Shown one piece after another: positions 48,105 through 58,905 of a DNA stretch of 64,000 nucleotides; within the stretch, counting starts at the first letter, position 1, and each line of letters begins with the position of its first letter. The stretch is taken from the NCBI RefSeq assembly GCF_030272615.1, contig NC_081409.1:202970449-203034448 (forward strand), in the 5' to 3' direction. The notes under the pieces were generated by a model. It searched no databases, was not told where the DNA came from, and worked only from the letters and a program-made list of their open reading frames with translations. The DNA comes from Cryptomeria japonica (taxonomy: Eukaryota; Streptophyta; Pinopsida; Cupressales; Cupressaceae). Made by a program: the position numbers and the translations under genes.

Positions 48105-48560
48105 TGCCCCCCCTTAAGTGCAACTTAGGGGAATGCACTTAAACTAGCAATGCAAGATGGGTCCTGACTACAAGGCCATGTTAGGTACCCATGTACAAAT
48201 GAAATGCAATCAAACCAATGCAAATAAATCTCTCACAAACGGAGAAAGGGAGAAAAGCACATGGGAAAAAACCCCCCCCCAAAAGAGAGATGAATATATA
48301 CAAGAGAACTCTCAAAGAAGTATGTGAAGGACAAAACCCCATGTGAGGAAAAAGTTCCCCCCATAAGAGAGAAGGAGAGAGACCAAACAACCCCCCCTCA
48401 AAGTAAAATCTACACCAATGGTAGAAGCTCAAAACTAGATGAAGAGACTTCTCCACGATTGTCGAACAACGTTCCTCCCCTTGGGAAGAAATAAAATATG
48501 AACTTTTGCATAACAAGGCAAACAATCCTAGAATCTAATTATATGCTAGTATAGGTGCAC
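48105..48560 (-). other. 3' internal region of the relic related to the gag-only element
   Basis: G-rich runs (several of 6-9 G in sense) alternate with T-rich sequence, ending in the purine tract at about 48104-48118. There is no frame. The 114-codon frame visible here reads low-complexity sequence. Confidence 0.6.
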
Positions 48561-50640
48561 AAAAATAAAATTATGTGTCTAGGGCTATGTAATTAGAGAC
48601 ATCATTCTAGATCATTTGAACATAAAGGAAATGATCACACTATCACATAATGAAAATATAAAATATATCAAAGAGCGTTTATCACATTGTAGATAATCAA
48701 TCATTAGTCATCATGTGTTAGCATCAACAACTTCAACCCATCAATAATAAAAAGCAACATCTATTGTGAAAGAAAACTCTAAAAATATTCTCTAACATAG
48801 TCATTCATCAACTTCTATCATACTTAAACAATGATCATCACAATGGCATGCATGGTAAATTTCACATTAGTATATATTGTCACCTCTTATCTCTTTTACG
48901 AATAGTGTCAACTTAGTCTTGGGGTTTGACTAAGACCTAAGAGAGACCCAAATTTCAACCTTTGTGTAGTCATGAGGCCAAATATTGAACTCCTTTAATT
49001 GTCTTTTTCTTATTGTTAATTACATTTCCCAAAGATATTTTCACCTTTTAATTAATATTCTAATATAAACACAATTTGATTGTTTGATGTTTAATTGGAT
49101 GTTATATATTAAAGTAGTTATTTTTCAAGGTAATAGAGCATATTATCTTAGTTATGATCATTATCATGTTCATGAGTATTTGAAGCGCGGCAAAAAGAAT
49201 TTTAGTGGAGTTAACCAAGTTGATTATAGAAACTAAGGTTCACAACCTACAACCCTAGTTTTAGCATGCCTACATCCAAGACTATAATATTCCTATAGAA
49301 ATAATAATAGCCTACCCATAGTTGTGACAACATTGTCCATGTGCCCAAGGAGAAACTATATCAACAAGGAAGAGTCCCTAAGTAGTTGGCAAAGTGTTCA
49401 TTTTCCAACAAGATAGGCGGATCTTTTACAAAATTAAACATCTTGACCCACCCATTCTTGTTTTCCTCAACAGAATTTTCTTCCCATGCGCATAGTTTGT
49501 TGTCTTAACAAGAATATTCTTCCTAACTAGTGTAAACTAGTTTCCTAGTTCCATTATTGCTAAAAAGTTGTCCTTCTTTTGCATGATAGGGAGTGATTAC
49601 TAAATGTAGTGTTAGTTGTAGATAACAATATATTTACAAGAATTGTGGAGGAGAAACCACATGAGAAGTTGATATATAGTGTGTAATCCATAAATTATAT
49701 TTCATATCTTATGATCTTGTTTTATCGTCACTATGTTATGAGCATTGCAAATGTTATATTTGATCAACCAATGATCTAAAGAAGAGAGAATGTTGTGGTG
49801 TACTCAAGAAAGGTCCCACTTGCAGTGAACTACAACTAAACCTTTATCTTGGTTAGCATAACATGTATCATCTACTAGATAATTCCTATTTTTCTATTAA
49901 AGAAATTAAAAAATACTTTTTTTGTTTCAAGTAGCAACATGTATTCCCTTATTTTATAAATTTGATTTATTTTCATTGTACACAACTTTGAAACTTCAAC
50001 CTCTAGGAACTTATTTCTATACATATTATATCAACACCATACCAAAAGATACATTCCTTGGTTGATATGTAAATAAAGTGGTAACATGACCTAAAAGAAT
50101 GTTTGATTAGTGGATGAGTCTATCCATCGAGTTGTATGCTAGCCTCAACTACACCAAGTTTAGTTGAAAATTGACTACACATTATTTTAGGCATCATTAC
50201 CAAAGAAGGTGTCAAGTTAGGTCATATTTTAGGTTTTGAAAGTTCGCATTGCTTTCTCTACATTAATTTTACTCCCTACAACCTAGGATTAGTAACCACT
50301 AGAAAAATTACCAAAGTAAGATCATAAACATTCTATAGGAAAGAAGGACCTTTTAGCTCCACCAAATTGCATGTAGTAGAGAAGAGATGAATTAGGAAAA
50401 TTATTTTGAAAGAACAATGATATTCCAATGAAAACAACCCAAGAAGCATACATACAACAAGAGAATATTTTTTTATGAAGGAAGTTACAATGAAAGCAAA
50501 ATGGCAAATGATCAAATCCATCACATTAGAGGAAACTCCCATTAGTCTCTCTATAAAATTTCATTTACCAAAAGTCGATTGCACATTGCCATAAGTCATT
50601 TTATAAAGTCTATAAGTGCACTACTTAATTAAATGAAGCA
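48561..50640. other. Spacer, nothing recognised
   Basis: Strongly AT-rich. I found no frame with domain character and no paired repeats. Confidence 0.45.
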
Positions 50641-50658
50641 TCATTTTGAGAACATTCT

Positions 50659-51100
50659 ATGAGAAGAGATCCACAAACTATTTTAGTCTATGCCAAAATG
50701 GTTGAGAAAGAAACAAATGATCCAACTCGTCTCTACATTCAAGTTTCCTATTTCTTATCAAGCAATATGTGTCATCATGAAAAATATTTCACCCTTTTCT
50801 TACCCAATTTTCATGGATTAGTTACAAAGGACCTAGTTACTTTTCTATTTGAATTTGATTTCCTATGTCAAAGTTATAATTAGAACATTGATGCACATCA
50901 ATTCAACCTCCTCCCAACAATCCTTAAGGATGGAGCCTTAAGGTGGTTCATGGGATTTGGTGATTAGAGAACCATGAAAGAGAAGTTCCTAGTAAAGTAT
51001 CAAGACTATTATAGTAGTAACAATATGAGGTGAGATGGTGAGTATATTCTCTCCATAAAAGTCCTAACAAAATAGGTTATCCCCAGATTCACTTACAATT
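50659..51100 (+). pseudogene. Ty3/gypsy-type gag relic
   Basis: One frame reads FHGLVTKDLVTFLFEFDFLC, a stop, then DAHQFNLLPTILKDGALRWF and TMKEKFLVKYQDYY. This is the Retrotrans_gag core pattern (hydrophobic helix, a segment ending A-x-x-W-F, then K-x-x-F-L-x-K-Y-Q). Stops occur near 50879, 50966 and 51032. It differs clearly from the Tat gag at 19340-19860, so it belongs to another gypsy lineage. No protease or pol was found to the right. Confidence 0.72.
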
Positions 51101-54100
51101 ATATTTTTGTGAGTAGTTAATGAGGATTGTACGTATGGTTTGGAATTGGTTGGTGGTGAAGACATTTCTCGAGTGCCATTTGCTATTTTTTGTAAAATCT
51201 ACATAAACTAATCAATGTCCAAAATGAAAAAAATAACCTATAGTCATAGAACTTTGTCCCCCATAAAACATATTGGATGTTTTAGAGAAGAGCTCAACAA
51301 CCTCCTTAAGGACATAAAGTAGCATACTATAAATCACATGGCAACTGAACTTGATTGTTATCCAATTCGAGTTTATCAACCTTAATTGCATATTCAGTTG
51401 TTTTTCAATTAGTTTTTTGTTTTCATTCTTAGAGACATGTCCTTGGTATCCATTTGCATACTAATTTTAGTTTTGTATCCCGAAGCTTAGGATCAATGGG
51501 GGGTTTTGTTTTAATGAAGTCTTAATATCCTAGTAAGCCCATGGAATAATGTTATTACAACCAAATAAATTTGCAAGTATTTCAAAGATGACAGTTGTGC
51601 TATCAAAGGTGTCAATACTATACCTTTATTTATTTCAAAGGTTTATTTATGAGCAAAAATTTTAGAAGTTCACGCAAGCTTTCACTTGGGAGGGAATTCC
51701 AAATGTTTTTTAACTTTTCAAAGCCCCAAGTCAGCTTTAATTCATGGTCAAAGGAGTACAGGCTCGGGCTAAAGGAAGAGTTTACTGTTTATTCAAAGAG
51801 GAAACCCCCTAATTTCATGCTAATGATTTTCACGACCTTCAACGGTGGATAGTTTCAAGATCTTTTCCATGAATTTCCCAGACCAACAGACAATTTTGAC
51901 AGTATATCTTGTGGTTTTGAGGGAGACTAAGAGCAGTTGTATTCATTTTAAGGAGCAAATCAACAATAAGATAGCCACATTTCCAATCATCTTAAAGAGT
52001 TTTGAGGAAGGGGAGGTAGGGCTTCGAGTTAAATCTATGAATCCCTTTGCATTGATTTCTTCATTTTGGTTTTATACTATGTTTGTGTGAGATACTCTCA
52101 TTGATTGTGTAAAGAGACATTCTTTGTTTATGACCGTGTTTTCAAAGATTTGTTTACTATTATGAAAGTGTTTTCAATCATTTCAAGAGTTTTAATGAGG
52201 GTTTAAGAGTTCTTCTTTTGTTTGCAAGCTATCTCAGTTTTGATTGTTCATAGTCAATGAAAGATTCGTATTCCTCTAAAAATTCATGTTAAGAAGAAGA
52301 TAGAGATGACTTTCAAAACAAAAAGCTAATGATAGAAGTGATGTTACAAACAACAGAGTAATGAAATGCTACAACAATGATAGATTGTCAAAGATTTGAG
52401 TGCCATAAGATTAAACAGAAGGTGAAAGGCTTGTCAAAGTTCTTAGGAGTCATGAAAGGAGACAAGAGTCTACTAATAGCAGCAATGAAGATGCCGCCCA
52501 TGAGCTTCATAGAACATCAAATGAAAAACATCCATAAAAGAAAAGATGAAAAGTCTAAAACAGGAGCCACGACCATGATTCAATCTTATCTTAAAAAAGT
52601 ACTAGCTAGGTTTTCATGATTTTTTCACAGAAATTAGAAAACAATGAAATAGAAAAACCCAATAAATTTTGTGAAAACCCAGTTCGTAGTTTTCAATAAA
52701 TCTTCACCAGTCCTAAGCTCACAGTCATGGAGTGTTTGATTACAGTCAAAAGTATGAGTTTGCAGACATAGAAGTATGAAATAGCAATGATGATCAAATA
52801 GTAGCCTTGAGTCATTAATCAAGATATATTTGCAGTCATGTTGGAGATATGACTGTGAGTAAAGGGTGTGTGGAAGAAGAGAATCCAAGTTTCATTCAAA
52901 CTAATGACAGTGACAAGAATGAAGAGTGCAACACAAATAATAGTTTGTAGCATCCAGGGAGCAAAACACAGAGAAAATAAGAGTAACGGTGACACAAATC
53001 CTAGAAACAGTTATTAGAACACAAGCATTGAGATCAATGGCAAGACAAAAGGTATGATATGATAATAGCCATCATCAAGAAGCCCAATGATTGAGTTTTT
53101 AATGGTAGGGATTGATAATACAAAGTTATTATGAGCGGTCCTTATGAATTGAGGATTTCAAAGAGGGATGAAAAGACATATCAATCCATTACTAAGGCAC
53201 TGATGAGCCCTAAGATCATGAAAACAAGAGTTAATTGTAGCCATTAACAGAGAAGGTACAGTGACAGTCTAAGAGACTGAGAGATTGAGTTTACAGTCCA
53301 AAAGGAAAGATAGATCAAGAGTCGGTAAAATGACATTCATAGAGGAAATCCTATCAAGCCTAAGGATATTGTATGCACATAGAAAGATTCCAAATCTTTT
53401 TGGCATAGATCAAAGTACAGGAGATAATGGCAATCCTATGACAAAGGGCCACACAATCAAACCTTCAAAACCAAGTAAGAGATCAGTCAACAACTTCATG
53501 GCTATGAAATCCTATCACAAAGGCAGGTTTCAAAGTGATGATAGAAGACAGAGCAATTATGGAAGGTTTTGCAGTCCAACAAGGCTATGTTGCAGACTAG
53601 GGCATAGAAAGTATTCACAGCTAAAATAGTGAGCAAGATACAAAGAATACAATCACAATTTTGAAAGAATAGTGGATAAGAATGCAGTCCTCCATAAAAC
53701 AGGGATCATGATCAAATGCATATGAATAGAGTTCAAAAAGATTACAATAGTTGCCTCAATCAAGGAGCAATGGGCAGAAGGATGTAACAATTAGTTGTTG
53801 TCTCTAAACAGTGAGCAAATAAAGTATCATAGTCCCATAAACAATCAATCATAAAGAGCATTGTTAATAGAGCATCTAATGATCAAAAAACAAGAGCCTA
53901 ATGACAGTCATTACCAATAGCAGAATAGAGACTTAGATCTAATCAGTGAGAGAAACACCTTCATCCAAAGATGGAAAGATCATTGATCTAATACCAAAGA
54001 CAGTGCTTCAAGTAGCCATCACAGATCAAGAAATGTCTCAAACTTGCAAAATTCCTAGGTCATATCAAAAAGAACAAAAAATTATGAGAAGGACTTGTAG

Positions 54101-54252
54101 AAGATCTAATACCAAAGATAGTAAGAGAGAAAAATAAATCCTCAATACACAGAGAAAGGTCTCATAGCCAAAGAAAGGGCATCTTAGATGCAATATACAA
54201 TGAATATATATGACAAAGCATGAAATGCACAGGGATTTCATGATGACTTTTA
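51101..54252. other. Spacer, mostly unassigned
   Basis: The first few hundred bases may be the tail of the gag relic (FREELNNLLKDIK near 51280). The rest, including a purine-rich 52300-54200 with frames up to 114 codons, shows no recognisable domain or repeat. Confidence 0.4.
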
Positions 54253-55191
54253 TGTTGGCAATTGACACTCTATTGGTTGGTTTCACTATGTTGTCATTGA
54301 TGGAAACATGATTTTGTGTTCCGGCTTCATATGATGTACCGACAGGCACCTCACAGATTCTACACCGACACCGGCACTAGTAGGAAAGAAAGAGTTCTTT
54401 GGTCACCGGCAATACAGACCAACATGGTATAGTAAAGGTTATCAGTATTGGAGGCCGACTTATCTTGGATCCAGCATCGACAATTTGTTTTAATATTTAT
54501 TCATTTATATTATCTGGCCGACATGAAATCTGATATTGTGTATATCTTTGTAAGTCGACATAAGGCATAAATTTGTATAGGGTATATAGGGCAGATTGAT
54601 TATATCATTTTGATATGATAATGATGTAATGTAATGGATATGTAAATGTAATATGATGCAAAATATATTAGAGAGATTATGTATGTGAGGAATTTATTGT
54701 AAGGATTATTCCGGTAAAGGGGTTTAGGGTTTCAACCGAAATAGGCAAAGCTTAAACTGGAATTGTATTCTGGCATAGAAGATGTTATCTTAGCAGTTCA
54801 CATTTCCCTGGATTGTTGTCTAGAATTTTATGTAGTCAGTGAGGCTCCTATTGTGATTGAGCAGTGTGCTTTAGGCTATAAGCCTTCCTGCAAGTGCAAA
54901 CCCATCATATATTGTAATATCTCTTCATATGGCCAATGGATTGATATTGTGGGTCACAAATCCCACTGTGGTTTTTCCTCATTGAGGTTTTCCATGTATA
55001 AATTTGTGTGTTATGGTTCTCATTTATGTGTTTGGCTTATTGGTTGCTATACTTCTTTCAATTTTGTTTATACCGGTATATCAGTTGGTGTATGAATGTT
55101 TTGTTAAGGCTAAAATCTTTTATTCCGGTATAACATTGATTTACACCCCCCCCCCCCCCCCCCGCCCTCTTAGTGTTATTGTTTTCCAACA
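54253..55191 (+). mobile_element. Copia 5' LTR
   Basis: Runs TGTTGGCAATTGACACTC to TTTTCCAACA, 939 bp, followed by a degenerate primer site and gag. It shares the TGTCATTGATGG motif near its start, CCGG motifs and a long C run (55147-55163) near its end with the other LTRs of this copia group. Confidence 0.88.
55147..55163 (+). repeat. Poly-C run
   Basis: Seventeen or so consecutive C lie at the place where related LTRs have six to eight. The exact length is prone to sequencing error. Confidence 0.85.
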
Positions 55192-55193
55192 AT

Positions 55194-55206
55194 TGGTATC
55201 ATATCC
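55194..55206 (+). other. Primer-binding site, degenerate
   Basis: TGGTATCATATCC starts two bases after the LTR and corresponds to TGGTATCAGAGCC with two changes. Confidence 0.75.
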
Positions 55207-56330
55207 TTGTGCCTCGGAAGAAGTTTAACAACTTGAGGAAGATCCTGAAACCAGAATCATTGAATATAGATTTAGAGAAGCAGCTTGAGATGGCACTTGA
55301 AGATTATGATGCTGAAAGGTTAAAGAACTTAAAGCTACAAGATGAGTTGAATTTTGCTAAGGAATTCATTCTTGTCCTACAAGAGAGGCTATCATTTGTT
55401 CAAGCTAGGAGGAAGGAATTTTTGCAAAATCAGGATGATGAAGAGAAAAATGCACTTAAAGAACAATGTCAGAAATTGAGTCAAGAGAACATGGTTATGA
55501 AGAATGAAATGCAAGTTATAACTATGAGCATGTCTAAGGAGATTGAGGACATAAAGAAAAACGAAGAAAATCTTGTTGTGTCCTTAAAGAACAAATTTGA
55601 AGAATGTGGTAGGTTGGCTCATGAAAATGATATGTTGAGAACTAATTTGGTACAATCCTAGAGAAATGAGCAAGAACTTGAGAGACAAATGATAATACTA
55701 AGAGAAGATTTAACTATTGCAAGTGAGTACAAAGAAAAATTCAAGATCATCTCAGCACAACTTGATGAGTTATTGAAGAGATAGAGGCAGATTGGAGATT
55801 CCAGTGGACTTGGATTTAAGCAAGGACAGAGTTTCGGTATTGCTAATGAAGATCAAAACTATAAGGCACTGGTAAGACAATTCAATACTTATAAATTCAA
55901 TGGTAGATGTTTTGTTTGCAATAAATTTGGTCACATGGCTAGGCAATGTAGAAACAAAGCAAATTAGAACCCTGATTTTGCTCCCGGTAAATTTTCTAAA
56001 TGCAATAAAACTGGTCATAAGACATAAGATTGCAGAATGAATGTTAAATGCTATGCTTGTGGAAAATTTGGACATATGGCTGATTAGTGCAGGTTTTAGC
56101 AAAGCAATTCAAAAGAACAATGTTACATGTTATGCATGCAATGAAGTTGGACATATTGCTAAGTTTTGTAGAAGCAGAAATCCACCAGCTAATAATGGAA
56201 GATCAAATGAAAAAGGGAAAGAGAAGGTTAGTGAAATCTGGCATGATCACACTCAGAGATGGGTTATGAAGATTGAAGAACAATCATCAGATGGGAATGT
56301 CCCAGTTACTTATCCAACATAAGAGGTTGC
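55207..56330 (+). pseudogene. Ty1/copia gag relic with coiled coil and four zinc knuckles
   Basis: Straight after the primer site the frame reads a Glu/Lys-rich coiled coil (LEKQLEMALEDYDAERLKN to about 55800, stops near 55659 and 55782). Zinc knuckles follow: CFVCNKFGHMARQC (55909), a damaged KCNKTGHKT, CYACGKFGHMAD with its last Cys behind a stop (56050), and after a frameshift CYACNEVGHIAKFC (56128). The usual N-terminal gag domain between primer site and coiled coil is absent, so a deletion has removed it. No protease or pol follows. The layout equals the minus-strand relic at 3870-5300. Confidence 0.88.
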
Positions 56331-56738
56331 TCCTACATCGGCAGGAATCTCATCTGGTAACTAAGGTAGATGCCTTAGGGGTAGGAAGAATTCATGAAGA
56401 TGTTGCATATGCCCGAGGAAAAGGTTTTGGAAGATGTTCCAGATATTAGAGAAGATTATCCGGCATGGATATGTTCTGAGAAAAATCTGGTATCTTTCAT
56501 CGGCAGTCATTTATGTCAATGGAAGATTAGGGATTTTTCTTAATGAATAAAAGGTCGAATACACTTCATTGTTAATCACCCTGCATTCAGAGCAATTTCA
56601 AAGCGATTCAGAGTGATTGTGTGTGATCAGAGGCTATTTAGAGGCAATCGGATTTCTTCTTGAGCAACCACATCGACGTCTGGAAGAAATTGTTGAAGGT
56701 TTTCACCGAGAGCAATCTAAAGGTATTTTTCTTGAAAC
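56331..56738 (+). other. Sequence between gag relic and unknown frame
   Basis: It is poor in frames. It may contain further gag tail (ATGCC...GGAAGATG) but no domain was recognised. Confidence 0.4.
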
Positions 56739-57017
56739 ATGGAAGCGGGATCATCTTTTGTTCCTATTTTTGTTGCAAATCCAACTGTAGTGGAGGTCAA
56801 GGACCGCCCTAGGCCAATTCTCAATCTGTATCCACATGTGGCTACCCAGGAAGATTTGGTTGGAGCGTTTTCTCACGTTCTGGAGGGAGTTGTGTATGTA
56901 GAGGATGTTAGGGCATACATTCACTATCATATAGAGGACTTAGGAACTTCAAAGATCAAGGGAATGTATATGAGTGAACTAATGGGAGAATCTGGTAAGA
57001 TTAAACCAGCATATTGA
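56739..57017 (+). CDS. Unknown protein fragment, cut by the Tat LTR
   Basis: An open frame of 92 codons from an ATG starts MEAGSSFVPIFVANPTVVEV and continues with RPRPILNLYPHV and HYHIEDLGTSKIKGMYMSEL. The composition is that of a soluble globular protein with no transposon domain I know. The frame stops just before the boundary of the minus-strand Tat LTR at 57033, so the original gene or element was probably longer and was interrupted there. It could be a captured host gene exon, or an accessory frame of a retroelement. I do not recognise a family. Confidence 0.45.
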   Translation: MEAGSSFVPIFVANPTVVEVKDRPRPILNLYPHVATQEDLVGAFSHVLEGVVYVEDVRAYIHYHIEDLGTSKIKGMYMSELMGESGKIKPAY

Positions 57018-57032
57018 AGATGATAAAAGACC

Positions 57033-58311
57033 TGTGAGGTGGATTAGTTAATAAGCATGCAAATCAGACATATAATCATACGAAATTGAAAGACATAATT
57101 TGAAATACTTAAAACAAGAATAAGAATGCATATACCTCAAAAAATCCTTTTACCTTCTCCTTCGGATGGAGCTTGATGAAGTGAAGGCGCCCTTGGATGA
57201 TGCTCCACTTGATTTGCTCCTCTTGCTTGCTTGATGTGGATGGCTCTCCAATGTTGTGCACAAATAGAATGGATTTGGAAGATGATAAGGATGAGATGAT
57301 CAAGTGTGGATGAGATATGATCTGAACATGATAAGGATGCTAAAATAATTTTCCTAGGCTCAAAAGGGAAACATAACATTACTGAACTTGGAGATGCAAA
57401 ATGAAGGGATGGCATCCTCAATTTATAGGAAGAGGAGAGGAAAAATGGATGGCTAGGATGGATTCAAGATGAAGGGCTAGGATTGCTTGTGAGCTCACAC
57501 AAGGCCCAAGAGAGGGTGTGGAGACCAAGGGATATGCCTTAAAGACATTTCTTGTCTCCACACTCCTCAAGGTACATTGGGGAGACTTCCCAAGGTACCT
57601 TTTGAAGAGAAAAGTGCATTGGGAAGACTTCCCAATGTGCCTTGAGAGGAGCAAGGGATGTGGCATTCCTTGAAGAATGGGGAGGAGGAATTTAAAATTC
57701 TCCAAAAAGGGATAATCATGGGGATTGGAGGAATAAGAAGGAATTAAAAATTCCTTGGGAGAGGAGATGCCTAGAGGATTGTGAGATTTTGAAGATCTCA
57801 CATTCACTTAAGAAAAGAGCATTAAAAGCTAGTGGTTGGATGGAAGGGACAAGGAGTTGACTTCATGGCTAATCATGATGATTAGCCATTAGCAACTCAT
57901 TAGGAGGGGGATTAGAGTAAATGTTAGGTGGGATTAGGATTTGTAGGAGGATTTGACTAGGAGAGAGAATGAGTGGAGGGAATTAAAAATTAGAAGAATA
58001 AGGTTAAGTGAGTTTAGGGAGTTTCTAGAAGACTTTATTAGGTTAATGATGAATTAAGAAGATGGTTTGCAGGAAGCATGTGGGTTAACTAATTAATTGA
58101 AATTAATTAGCTAAGAGGGAGATTTGTGAGAATTCAATTTTTAGAAGAATAAAGAAAGGGATTGATTTATTAAATAAATCAGTCACATACTATAGTGACA
58201 ATATCAATTATATTTAATTAATATTGAGGAGAATTTGAATTAACATAATTAATTAATTAATTATGTGAGGAATTAAAAATAATTAAAAATAATTATTTTT
58301 AAGTGTCTACA
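57033..58311 (-). mobile_element. 3' LTR of the second Tat element, minus strand
   Basis: In sense it starts TGTAGACACTTAAAAAT at 58311 directly after the polypurine tract. It has a TATA box CCTATAAATTGAGG (about 57418-57431) and is placed to end CACCTCACA at 57033. The left boundary rests on a CA dinucleotide and on the end of the neighbouring frame; the 5' LTR is off the window, so no target duplication can be checked. Confidence 0.8.
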
Positions 58312-58329
58312 TTTTGCCCCTCTTTGAAG
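58312..58329 (-). other. Polypurine tract of the second Tat element
   Basis: In sense TTCAAAGAGGGGCAAAA, identical to that of the first Tat element. Confidence 0.88.
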
Positions 58330-58397
58330 TGAGGTGTGATGACGCGTTGATTCAAAGAATAATCTTGTTTGATTCGATTGATAAGATCTAGATTCAG

Positions 58398-58845
58398 TCT
58401 GGTTTCAGGAAGGATTCATCCTGTATAAGACAAAGGTGATCAAAGCGTCTGGTTTCAGGAAGGATTCATCCTATTTAAGACATGGTTGATCACAACGTCT
58501 GGTTTCAGGAAGGATTCATCCTGTATAAGACATGACCAGAGTGTCTGGTTTCAGGAAGGATTCATCCTGCATAAGACATGATTGATCACAACGTCTGGTT
58601 TTAGGAAGGATTCATCCTGTATAAGACATGATTGATCACAACGTCTGATTTCAGGAAGGATTCATCCTATATAAGACATGATCAGAGCGTCATGTCTGGT
58701 TTCAGGAAGGATTCATCCTGTATAAGACATGATTGATCACAACATCTGGTTTCAGGAAGGATTCATCCTGTATAAGACATGATCAGAGCGCAACGTCTAG
58801 TTTTAGGAAGGATTCATCCTGTATAAGACATGATCAGAATTAGAA
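58398..58845 (-). repeat. Nine-unit tandem repeat upstream of the polypurine tract
   Basis: Units of 46-51 bp share a constant 36-bp part (on + TCTGGTTTCAGGAAGGATTC, then ATCCTGTATAAGACATG) and a variable 10-15 bp joint (GATTGATCACAACG or GATCAGAGCG). AGGATGAATCCT in the core is nearly self-complementary. The first Tat element has three diverged units at the same place. Confidence 0.93.
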
Positions 58846-58905
58846 TTAATTATGTGAGGAATTAAAAATAACTAAGATAATTATTTTTAAGTGTTTACAT
58901 TTTGG
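58846..58905 (-). repeat. Duplicate of the LTR start and purine-tract junction
   Basis: ATTATGTGAGGAATTAAAAA...AAGTGTTTACATTTTG repeats the sequence at 58260-58315, which is the first 50 or so bases of the LTR plus the edge of the purine tract, in the same orientation and 588 bp away. Confidence 0.8.

Noticed and set aside
48181-48525. A 114-codon minus-strand frame as a small membrane protein
   Set aside because: It reads G- and T-rich 3' internal sequence of a retroelement relic and its hydrophobicity follows from that composition.
53285-53629. A 114-codon frame as a gene
   Set aside because: Low-complexity Arg/Lys/Ser composition, no recognisable domain, no supporting structure around it.
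58398-58845. CRISPR-like array (constant 36-bp part, variable short joints)
   Set aside because: The joints are only 10-15 bp and are themselves copies of two sequences. The array sits inside a plant retroelement and has a homologue in the other Tat copy.
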